Shown here one piece after another: positions 6,160 through 13,465 of a stretch of 33,963 nucleotides of DNA; position 1 is the first letter of the stretch; each line of letters begins with the position of its first letter. The notes beneath the pieces were generated by a model. The model was not told the origin of the DNA and searched no databases. It worked only from the letters and a program-made list of their open reading frames with translations. Source of the DNA: Pseudorhodobacter sp. GTDB taxonomy: Bacteria > Pseudomonadota > Alphaproteobacteria > Rhodobacterales > Rhodobacteraceae. The DNA is taken from assembly GCA_024642045.1 (NCBI GenBank), contig JAHEBX010000014.1:1-33963 (forward strand), given 5' to 3'. Both the position numbers and the translations under genes were made by a program.

Positions 6160-8226
6160 ATGCTGTCAAGGCTCGGGCTTCGCTTGCGAATATTCCTGTT
6201 CTTTGCGGCCTTGGCTTCGGGCGCGCTGCTGGTGCTGGCTGCGGGGCTTTGGCAGGGCTACCGGCATCTGGCTGATCCGTCAGCCCTGTCGTCCTTTGTC
6301 GAAGTGGGCACGTTGGCGGGGTTTGGAATTCTGGGGCTGGTGGCTTGGGTCTGGTATCTGTTCGATATCCATGTGGCCAAGCCGGTCGATGTTCTGGCCG
6401 GCGCGCTGCGCGCCCGCGCACATGCGGATCTGGGTGCGCCGCTCGACCCAGCCGTGGCGCGCTATCTGGGCGACCTTGCCCCCGCGGCGGCCTCGGCTGC
6501 CGCCAGCCTGACCGAAACCCGCAGCGCACTGGCCGAGGCGGTGGCGCGCGAAACGGGTCGGCTGGCAGGCGAGAACGCGCGGCTCGAGGCGCTTTTGGCC
6601 GATGTGCCGGTGGGGGTGCTGCTCTGCACCGGCGCGCATCACCTGGCGTTTTACAACGGCGTCGCGGCCGACCTTTTGCATGCCTCGGCGGCGGCAGGTC
6701 TGGGGCGCAGCCTGTTTGACTATCTGCATGACGGGCCGCTGCAACTGGCCTATGCGCGGTTGATCGCCACCGCCGAGACGGACGCCGCTTCGGACCTTTT
6801 GTGCACCACGCGTGACGCGGCTCGGGTGCTGGCGGCGCGCATGCGGCTCTTGGCGCCGCAAGCGGACGGAACTGTTGGCTATGTGCTGACCCTGCGCGAT
6901 GTAACCGCCGATCTGAACGCCTATGCCGCCCGCGATGCTCTGTTGACCGAGGTTTTTGACCGTCTTGGCCGCCCCGCCGCCAACCTTGCCACCCTGATCG
7001 AGGCTTTGCCCGCTGCCGCGCTGCCCGACGCGCTGCCCGACGCGCTGGACGCCGCGCTGCGCCAAGAGGCGCAATCGCTGGGCCACGCCGTGACTGAACT
7101 GGCTCAGCGTCACGACCACAGCCGCAGCGAAGGCTGGCCGCTCGCGCTGACCCGCGCCTCGGACCTGCTCGACGGCCTTGCCGCACGACTGGCAAACGAC
7201 GGGCGCCAGCTGACCCACAGCGCGGATCCGCTCTTGCTGCGCTGCAACGGGTTCGAAGTGATCGGTCTGCTGGCCTTGATCGCGCGCAAGCTTGGCGCGC
7301 AGGATTTTGACGCCACGCTGCTTGAGGATGAGGCCGAGGCGATGCTGCGGCTGAGCTGGCAGGGCGAGGTGCTGTCGGTCGCCAAGCTGGAGAACTGGCT
7401 CACCGAAGCGATTGACCCAAGCACCCCCGAAGTGGATGGAGCGGCAGTGCTGGCCAGCCACGCCACAGCCATCTGGCCCGAGCATGATGGCACGCGCCAA
7501 TCGCTCTGCCTGCCGCTGCGCGCCGCGCGTCGCGAAGGCGCGCGTCCCAAACCACTGGCCCCCTATGTGGTCTATGACTTTGACCTCTTGGCCCGCACAC
7601 CCAGCGCAGGGCTGGCCGAGACGCCGATAGACCAGTTGACCTATGTGGTTTTTGATACCGAAACCACAGGCTTGCATCCCGAAAAGGGCGACGAAGTGGT
7701 GCAGATCGCCGCCGTGCGCATCGTCAATGGCCGCCGTTTGCAGACCGAAGTGTTTGACACGTTGGTCAACCCGCATCGCGCGATCCCCAAAGCCTCGACC
7801 GATGTGCATGGAATTACCGATGCAATGGTCGCAAAGGCTCCTGACATCGACGAGGCCGCCCGTCGCTTTCATGCCTTTGCCGAAGGCGCAGTGCTGATCG
7901 CACATAATGCGCCGTTCGATATGCAATTCCTGCGCCGTGTCGAGACCAAGATCGGCCTGCGCTTTGACCATCCGATCCTCGACACCGTCCTGCTCTCGGC
8001 CGTGATGTTTGGCCAGCACGAGACCCACACTTTGGACGCGCTGACCCATCGCCTTGGCATCACGATCCCGGAAGAGGCCCGTCACACTGCCATTGGCGAT
8101 GCGGTGGCGACGGCGGATGCCCTGCTCAAGATGTTGCCGATGCTGCAGGGGCGCGGTTTGATCCGATTTGAGGATGTGCTGGTGGAAGTCCGCAGGCATG
8201 GTCGGCTGCTAAAGGATTTGAACTAG
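6160..8226 (+). CDS. Membrane sensor (PAS, degenerate kinase-like) fused to DEDDh 3'-5' exonuclease
   Basis: A 688-residue protein. Two membrane helices lie at about residues 10-32 and 46-68, followed by a HAMP-like linker and coiled coil (about 70-145) and a PAS-like domain (about 146-255, ending GYVLTLRDVT). The next 225 residues have the layout of a histidine kinase but are degraded: where an H-box is expected the sequence is FDRLGRP (D267), and no G1/G2 glycine boxes are seen before the LCLPL strand. The C-terminal third is a complete DnaQ/Pol III epsilon-type exonuclease: VVFDTETTG (D499, E501), HNAPFD (D587) and HTAIGD (H642, D647). ATG 6160 is one base after the response-regulator stop; the frame extending to 6049 is ignored. 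Database annotation would probably call it 'exonuclease' or 'DNA polymerase III epsilon'. Membrane location and the REC partner argue against a replication role. Confidence 0.9.
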   Translation: MLSRLGLRLRIFLFFAALASGALLVLAAGLWQGYRHLADPSALSSFVEVGTLAGFGILGLVAWVWYLFDIHVAKPVDVLAGALRARAHADLGAPLDPAVARYLGDLAPAAASAAASLTETRSALAEAVARETGRLAGENARLEALLADVPVGVLLCTGAHHLAFYNGVAADLLHASAAAGLGRSLFDYLHDGPLQLAYARLIATAETDAASDLLCTTRDAARVLAARMRLLAPQADGTVGYVLTLRDVTADLNAYAARDALLTEVFDRLGRPAANLATLIEALPAAALPDALPDALDAALRQEAQSLGHAVTELAQRHDHSRSEGWPLALTRASDLLDGLAARLANDGRQLTHSADPLLLRCNGFEVIGLLALIARKLGAQDFDATLLEDEAEAMLRLSWQGEVLSVAKLENWLTEAIDPSTPEVDGAAVLASHATAIWPEHDGTRQSLCLPLRAARREGARPKPLAPYVVYDFDLLARTPSAGLAETPIDQLTYVVFDTETTGLHPEKGDEVVQIAAVRIVNGRRLQTEVFDTLVNPHRAIPKASTDVHGITDAMVAKAPDIDEAARRFHAFAEGAVLIAHNAPFDMQFLRRVETKIGLRFDHPILDTVLLSAVMFGQHETHTLDALTHRLGITIPEEARHTAIGDAVATADALLKMLPMLQGRGLIRFEDVLVEVRRHGRLLKDLN
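7021..7056 (+). repeat. 12-bp tandem repeat in the sensor/exonuclease gene
   Basis: CTGCCCGACGCG is repeated exactly at 7021-7032 and 7033-7044, with a degenerate third copy at 7045-7056. It encodes LPDALPDALDAA in an alanine-rich linker just after the kinase-like H-box position. Confidence 0.75.
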
Positions 8227-8294
8227 CCGCACCGTTGACGTCGTGCGCGGCTCGTCACCTTGCTGGTTGCGGCAGATTTCGAGTGCCAGGGCCC

Positions 8295-9065
8295 CTAACC
8301 AAAGGGGTCAAGCGGATAACCAACGCCCGTCATGTACAGCCCGTCAGGCGGCGAAACCGGCCCGCAAGCACTGCGATCGCACGCCGCCAGCGCCTCGCCC
8401 ACACGCTCAGGCGCCCAAGCGCCCGCGCCGACACGGTCCAGCGTGCCGACGATCGAGCGCACCTGATTGTGCAGAAAACTCCGCGCGCGCAGGGTAAAGC
8501 GCACTTCCAACCCCGAAGGATAGGGATGCTCGCTGATGCCAATCGCGTCCAATGTCTTGACGGGACTTGCCGCCTGACAATGCAGGGCGCGGAAGGTGGT
8601 GAAATCATGCTTGCCGATCAGATAGGCTGCACCTGCACGCATCGCTTCGACATCCAGCCGATGCGGCACCTGCCAGACATGGCCTGCATCATGCGTCACC
8701 TCGGCGCGTCGCGAGACCATTCGGAACAGATAGCGACGCTCGAGCGCTGAAAACCGCGCGTGGAAATCGTCAGCCACCCGCACGATACGCAGCACCGACA
8801 CTGGCCAGCCGCGCGTATGCGCGTTGATCGCGCCCGCCAGCCGATCGGGGTCCCACGCCTTGATCAGATCGCAATGCGCCACTTGTCCTGTAGCATGCAC
8901 CCCGCTGTCGGTGCGCCCTGCGGCGGCAATCGTATGTGGCCCAGCCTCCAGCCGCGCCAGCGCCGCTTCGATCACACCCTGCACCGTCGGCTGCCCGCCC
9001 GCCTGCCGCTGCCAGCCGTGAAACGGTCCCCCGTCATATTCGATGAGCATTGCATATCTTGGCAT
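8295..9065 (-). CDS. truA: tRNA pseudouridine(38-40) synthase TruA
   Basis: Converts uridines 38-40 in the tRNA anticodon stem to pseudouridine in the cytoplasm. The 256-residue length is normal. The N-terminal [12 protein letters not shown] and the catalytic GRTDSGVHA (nucleophile D53) are present, as are RRYLFRM, the FTTFRA segment and the C-terminal [11 protein letters not shown] motif. It converges with the exonuclease gene (68 bp between stops). CCCCT at 8292-8296, which overlaps the TAG stop, can pair with AGGGG at 8303-8307, but no U-tract follows. The start lies 103 bp from the divergent YcjX-like gene. Confidence 0.97.
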   Translation of the reverse strand: MPRYAMLIEYDGGPFHGWQRQAGGQPTVQGVIEAALARLEAGPHTIAAAGRTDSGVHATGQVAHCDLIKAWDPDRLAGAINAHTRGWPVSVLRIVRVADDFHARFSALERRYLFRMVSRRAEVTHDAGHVWQVPHRLDVEAMRAGAAYLIGKHDFTTFRALHCQAASPVKTLDAIGISEHPYPSGLEVRFTLRARSFLHNQVRSIVGTLDRVGAGAWAPERVGEALAACDRSACGPVSPPDGLYMTGVGYPLDPFG

Positions 9066-9168
9066 GCTTCGCGCTTACCCAATGCCGTTCCGCCTGTCCA
9101 GCCTCACCAGAGACCCTACCCAAGCGGTGCCCGACTTCCTATGTTAGGCGTAACAGAAGGATGAAGCG

Positions 9169-10581
9169 GTGTTTTCCAGCATAACAGACGGGATTTCCCG
9201 CCAGATCGAGGGCGCGACCTCTGCCGTCTCGGGCCTGTTCTTTGAACCCGTGTTGCGCTTGGGCGTCACGGGATTGTCGCGCGCGGGCAAGACCGTGTTC
9301 ATAACCGGGCTTGTCGCCAACCTGCTGGACCGCGGCCGCATGACCCAATTGCGCGCGCAGTCCGACCACCGCATCGAAGCGGTCTATCTGCAGCCACAGC
9401 CCGACGACACGCTGCCCCGCTTTGCCTATGAAGATCACCTCGCCGCGTTGACGGGCGATGACCCGCGCTGGCCGCAATCGACGCGCGCGATATCCGAGTT
9501 GCGGCTGTCCTTTCGTGTCCAGCCCTCGGGCTTGATCGGCGCGCTGACGGGCCCGCGCGTCATCCATGTCGATATCGTGGACTATCCGGGCGAATGGCTG
9601 CTTGATTTGGCGCTTCTGGATAAATCCTACGCTGACTGGTCCGAGACCACACTAGAGCGCATCGCCACCCGTCCCGAGGCCGCCTACTACCTTGCCACTG
9701 CCCGCGCCGAGGATGGCGCGTTGCGGCTGGAAGAACCGCGTGCGCATGCCCTCGCCGCCAGCTTTACCACCTATCTGCACGCCGCCCGCGCGAACGGTTG
9801 GTCCGATTGCACCCCGGGCCGCTTTTTGCTGCCCGGAGATTTGGCAGGCTCGCCTGTGCTGACCTTTGCGCCGCTGCCGCTGCCCGCCTCCACTCCGCGC
9901 GGCTCGCTCTACCGCGAGATGGAGCGGCGCTATAACGCCTATAAATCCCGCGTCGTGCAGCCGTTCTTCCGCGACCATTTCGCCAAGATCGACCGCCAGA
10001 TCGTGCTGGTCGATGTGCTGGGCGCGATCCACCAAGGGCCGCGGGCGCTTGAGGATCTGCGTCGCACTATGGCCGAGGTGCTGTCAGCCTTTCGCCCCGG
10101 TCGCAACGGCTGGTTGACGGGGATTCTTGGCGGCAAACGTGTCGAGAAGATCCTGTTCGCCGCGACCAAAGCCGACCATCTGCATCACAGCCAACATCCG
10201 CAGTTGACCGCCATCATGCAGGCGATGCTGCGCGAAGCCCAAGCCCGCGCCGATTTCGCAGGCGCCGAGACGATGGCGATTTCAATGGCCAGCCTGCGCG
10301 CTACGGTCGAGGAAACCCTGACCCGCGACGGCAACAGCCTTGACGCTGTACGCGGCCGCTTGCTGACCACGGGCAAACAAGCCGCGATGTATGCGGGCGA
10401 ACTGCCCCGCGACCCCGCCCGTCTGCTGTCGCCCGCCCGCGAGGGGGCCGAGACATGGCTGAACGCCGACTTTGCGCTGATGGCCTTTGCCCCTGCGCGC
10501 AGCCATCTCAAACAGGGCGAAGGTCCTCCGCACATCCGTCTGGACCGCGCCGCTGAATTTCTGATCGGAGACCGCCTGTGA
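9169..10581 (+). CDS. YcjX-like P-loop ATPase/GTPase
   Basis: A 470-residue protein of the YcjX family (DUF463), close to the usual length of about 465. The Walker A motif is GLSRAGKT (residues 35-42), preceded by a short N-terminal segment and followed by HVDIVDYPGEWLLDL, a likely Walker B/G3-type region. Near residue 325 is KADHLHHSQHP, typical of this family. The start is GTG 9169, chosen because AGAAGGA sits 7 bases upstream; the nearby ATG at 9161 is in another frame. It overlaps the next gene by four bases (GTGA), and YcjX-YcjF pairs are conserved in proteobacteria. Biochemical function is poorly known; links to stress response have been proposed for relatives. Confidence 0.92.
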   Translation: MFSSITDGISRQIEGATSAVSGLFFEPVLRLGVTGLSRAGKTVFITGLVANLLDRGRMTQLRAQSDHRIEAVYLQPQPDDTLPRFAYEDHLAALTGDDPRWPQSTRAISELRLSFRVQPSGLIGALTGPRVIHVDIVDYPGEWLLDLALLDKSYADWSETTLERIATRPEAAYYLATARAEDGALRLEEPRAHALAASFTTYLHAARANGWSDCTPGRFLLPGDLAGSPVLTFAPLPLPASTPRGSLYREMERRYNAYKSRVVQPFFRDHFAKIDRQIVLVDVLGAIHQGPRALEDLRRTMAEVLSAFRPGRNGWLTGILGGKRVEKILFAATKADHLHHSQHPQLTAIMQAMLREAQARADFAGAETMAISMASLRATVEETLTRDGNSLDAVRGRLLTTGKQAAMYAGELPRDPARLLSPAREGAETWLNADFALMAFAPARSHLKQGEGPPHIRLDRAAEFLIGDRL

Positions 10582-11612
10582 CCCTGCACCTTGACGAAGA
10601 GCCGCGCCTGCGTGGGCCGCTGGTGGTCGATTTCGAGGATGACACCGAATTAGACCCGGGGATGGCGGCACCTGTGCCTGACGGCCCCTCGGCCGCGACA
10701 CTGGCGACCCTGCGCGGTGTGGCCAAACCCGCCTCGGGCTTCAGCCGCTTTGCGTTCTGGGTGTTTTCCAGCCTGTTCACTTTTGTGCTGTCGGTGGCGG
10801 CATGGAACTTTGTGACCGGACTTTTTGCCGCGAACACCGTGTTGGGCTGGATCGCCTTTGCATTGTTCCTCGCCGCCCTCTTGGTCGTGCTTGTCTTGGC
10901 GCTGCGGGAACTATCCGCCTTTGCCCGTATGGCGCGGTTGGACCGTTTGCGCGCCAATGCCATAACCGCCCGCGCCAGCGCAGACCTCAAGGCCGCGCGA
11001 CAGGCGGTCAACGCCATCGCAGGGCTTTACGCCAATCGCGACGATCTGAAATGGGGCCTCTCGCGCCTGCACGAGCGCGAGGCCGAGGTGTTTGACGCCG
11101 ACGCGCTTTTAAACCTCGCCGAGACCGAGCTGATGGCCCCGCTAGACCGCGCCGCACTGGCCGAGGTCGAGGCCGCCGCGCGCCAGGTTGCCACCGTCAC
11201 CGCCTTTGTGCCGATGGCCCTCGCCGATGTGGCAACCGCGCTCTATTCCAACCTGCGCCTGATCCGCCGCCTTGCGCTGATCTATGGCGGTCGGTCGGGG
11301 TCACTGGGCAGCTGGCGACTGATGCGCCGCGTTGCCGCCTCGCTCTTGGGCGCGGGGGCGATTGCGCTGGCGGATGATCTGGTGGGCTCGGTCACCTCGG
11401 GCGGCATTCTGGGCAAGCTGTCGCGGCGGTTTGGCGAAGGCTTGGTCAACGGCGCACTGACCTCGCGCGTGGGTCTGGCCGCGATGGAGCTATCGCGCCC
11501 GATGCCGTTTGTCGCCTTGCCGCGCCCGAATACCTCTGCCACCACCAGCCGCGCGCTGGCGGGGCTGTTCGGACGGGCGGCCGAGCGCGAAGACGCGCGC
11601 GCGCCGCGCTAG
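10578..11612 (+). CDS. YcjF-like DUF697/TIGR01620 membrane protein
   Basis: A 344-residue inner-membrane protein. After an acidic N-terminus it has two adjacent hydrophobic helices (about residues 52-76 and 79-103), a helical soluble stretch, and a C-terminal DUF697-like region with TAFVPMALADVATALYSNLRLIRRLALIYGGR, a pattern of the YcjF family. It starts at GTG 10578, overlapping the YcjX stop, so the two are translationally coupled. Function is unknown. Its TAG stop shares the palindrome CTAG with the stop of the convergent deacylase gene. Confidence 0.9.
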   Translation: MTLHLDEEPRLRGPLVVDFEDDTELDPGMAAPVPDGPSAATLATLRGVAKPASGFSRFAFWVFSSLFTFVLSVAAWNFVTGLFAANTVLGWIAFALFLAALLVVLVLALRELSAFARMARLDRLRANAITARASADLKAARQAVNAIAGLYANRDDLKWGLSRLHEREAEVFDADALLNLAETELMAPLDRAALAEVEAAARQVATVTAFVPMALADVATALYSNLRLIRRLALIYGGRSGSLGSWRLMRRVAASLLGAGAIALADDLVGSVTSGGILGKLSRRFGEGLVNGALTSRVGLAAMELSRPMPFVALPRPNTSATTSRALAGLFGRAAEREDARAPR

Positions 11613-12757
11613 AACCCGACTTCAAGCCTTGCAATCAGCGCCGCCATCATTGCCTGACAGCGCTCTAGCTGCTCGAGGCTGACATACTCATCCGGCTTGT
11701 GCCCCTGCGCCATCGACCCCGGCCCGCAGATCACAGTAGGAATGCCAAGGCGGGCGTCAAACAGCCCGCCCTCGGTGCCAAAGGCCACTTTGATCGTGCC
11801 ATTCGCGCCCGTCAGCCCCTTGACGAAATTCACCACGCCTGCATCCGAGGGCGTGCCCAGACCGGGATAATCCCACAGCCGTTCGATCCTGATCTCTGCC
11901 TCGGGAAACTCGGCGCGCAGCGGGTCTACGATTTCCTCGGACCCGATCCGCAAGATCTCGATCAACCGCGCTGTATCCTCGCCGGCAAGGCTGCGAATCT
12001 CGAAATCGACCACGGCATTGTTGGGCACGATATTGACCTGCACCCCGCCGTTCATCTTGCCCGCATGCAGCGTTGTATAGGGCACATCATAGTCGCCATC
12101 GCGCAGGCCATGCTCGGCCACAAAACTTTGGGTGTCGCGCAAAAGATGAATAAAATCCGCTGCAAGATGCAGCGCGTTCATCGCCAGCGGCGCAAGCGCC
12201 GAATGACCTTCGCGGCCGATGCAGGTGGCCCGCAGCGCCACCTTGCCCTTATGCCCCGTCGCGACCTGCATATTCGTAGGCTCACCCACGATACACATGC
12301 GCGGCCGCACCGGCGCGGCCTCGAGCATATCGACCAACGATCGAACGCCCAGACAGCCAATCTCTTCGTCATAAGACAGCGCCAGATGCAGCGGTACCTT
12401 CAGCGGGCGGTTCGCGGCCTCCAGCATCGCGGCAATCGCGCAGGCGACAAAGCCCTTCATGTCGGTCGCACCGCGCCCATAAATGCGCGCGTCCCGCTCG
12501 GTCATCGCAAAAGGCGGCACGGTCCAGTTTTGCCCGACCACCGGCACCACATCCGTATGCCCCGACAGCATCACGCCGCCCTGCCCCGCGGGCCCGACCG
12601 AAGCGTAAAGATTGGCCTTTTCTCCCCCCGCATCGGGGATCAGGGTCGAGGCGATGCCACCCTCGGACAGAACCGCCTGCACATAGTGCATCAGATCGAT
12701 GTTGGGGTTCGAACTGGTGGTATCAAAGCCGAGAAGCTGTTCCAGAATAGCGCGCAT
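11609..12757 (-). CDS. argE: M20-family deacylase, probably acetylornithine deacetylase
   Basis: A dinuclear-metal amidohydrolase of 382 residues, inferred to remove the acetyl group from N-acetylornithine in arginine synthesis. Metal and catalytic motifs are in order: SGHTDVVP, GRGATDMKGF, SYDEEIGCLGVRS, VGEPT, and C-terminal GHKPDEY. A dimerisation insert with GREGHSALAP is present. ATG 12757 is preceded by AAGGAG at a good distance (minus strand). It lies 45 bp downstream of the HAD gene on the same strand. Related M20 enzymes (succinyl-diaminopimelate desuccinylase, other N-acyl amino acid hydrolases) cannot be fully excluded. Confidence 0.9.
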   Translation of the reverse strand: MRAILEQLLGFDTTSSNPNIDLMHYVQAVLSEGGIASTLIPDAGGEKANLYASVGPAGQGGVMLSGHTDVVPVVGQNWTVPPFAMTERDARIYGRGATDMKGFVACAIAAMLEAANRPLKVPLHLALSYDEEIGCLGVRSLVDMLEAAPVRPRMCIVGEPTNMQVATGHKGKVALRATCIGREGHSALAPLAMNALHLAADFIHLLRDTQSFVAEHGLRDGDYDVPYTTLHAGKMNGGVQVNIVPNNAVVDFEIRSLAGEDTARLIEILRIGSEEIVDPLRAEFPEAEIRIERLWDYPGLGTPSDAGVVNFVKGLTGANGTIKVAFGTEGGLFDARLGIPTVICGPGSMAQGHKPDEYVSLEQLERCQAMMAALIARLEVGF

Positions 12758-12802
12758 GCGTGATCTCCTTGCCCGCCCTTGCTAGCCCATCGCAGCGCGG
12801 GG

Positions 12803-13432
12803 TTAAACCCGCAAGCCAGCAGCCCGCGCGCCTTCCAGCAAACTGGCGGCCAGATGATGCGCCCAGCGCCCCTGCGAGGGCACCACATCCGGCACCTGCA
12901 CCACGCGGCAGCCCGCCCGATGCGCGGCCTCGGCGCCTGTCTCGCTGTCCTCGAACACCAGACAGCGCGCGGGCGAGACGCCCAGACGCTCTGCCGCCAG
13001 CAGATATGGGTCAGGCGCGGGCTTGGCCGCCGTGACATCCTCAAGCGTGATCACCTCGGCAAAGTGATCGCTCAGGCCCACCAGCCCCAACTTGTGATGC
13101 GCCGAAGCGCGCCCCGACGAGGTGACCACTGCCACCGGATGCGTCAATCGCGCCAACAGATCGCGCGCGCCCAGCTTCATCCGCAACCCCTGCGCCATTT
13201 CCAAACGAAACGCGCTGCGCCATTTCAGCTGCAGCAGGCTCTGGTCCAAGCCGGGAAAGGCGGCAGCAATCACCGCAGCGCCAGTCGGCTCGTCGCGCCC
13301 GACAAGCTCGTGCATGAATTCCAGCGCTACCGGATAGCCGACATCCGCGAAGGCCTGCCGCCCGGCCGCCAAGGAAAGACTTTCGGTGTCGATCAATGTG
13401 CCGTCCAGATCGAATAAGATCGCTTCAAACAT
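12803..13432 (-). CDS. HAD-superfamily (subfamily IA) phosphatase
   Basis: A 209-residue phosphohydrolase resembling beta-phosphoglucomutase and phosphoglycolate phosphatase. HAD motifs: DLDGT with nucleophile D8 and acid/base D10; VTSS (motif II); AKPAPDPYL (motif III lysine); and FEDSETG (motif IV). The four-helix cap lies between motif I and motif II. The substrate cannot be told from sequence. It is flanked by same-strand genes for a nucleotidase (33 bp gap) and a deacylase (45 bp gap), so the three may form an operon, possibly with a nucleotide or sugar phosphate as substrate. Confidence 0.9.
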   Translation of the reverse strand: MFEAILFDLDGTLIDTESLSLAAGRQAFADVGYPVALEFMHELVGRDEPTGAAVIAAAFPGLDQSLLQLKWRSAFRLEMAQGLRMKLGARDLLARLTHPVAVVTSSGRASAHHKLGLVGLSDHFAEVITLEDVTAAKPAPDPYLLAAERLGVSPARCLVFEDSETGAEAAHRAGCRVVQVPDVVPSQGRWAHHLAASLLEGARAAGLRV

Positions 13433-13465
13433 CGCCCTGCCCCCTTTTGGCAGGCCAGTGTTACC

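Noticed and set aside
6280-8199. 639-codon minus-strand open frame opposite the sensor/exonuclease gene
   Set aside because: The opposite strand has complete exonuclease motifs and good coding logic; this one is a shadow with no recognisable domain.
8227-8307. Possible terminators between the exonuclease and truA genes (GCCGC/GCGGC and CCCCT/AGGGG)
   Set aside because: Short or imperfect stems and no U-run on either strand; one overlaps the truA stop codon.
11699-12763. 354-codon + strand frame opposite argE
   Set aside because: argE on the minus strand has all M20 metal motifs and a strong SD.
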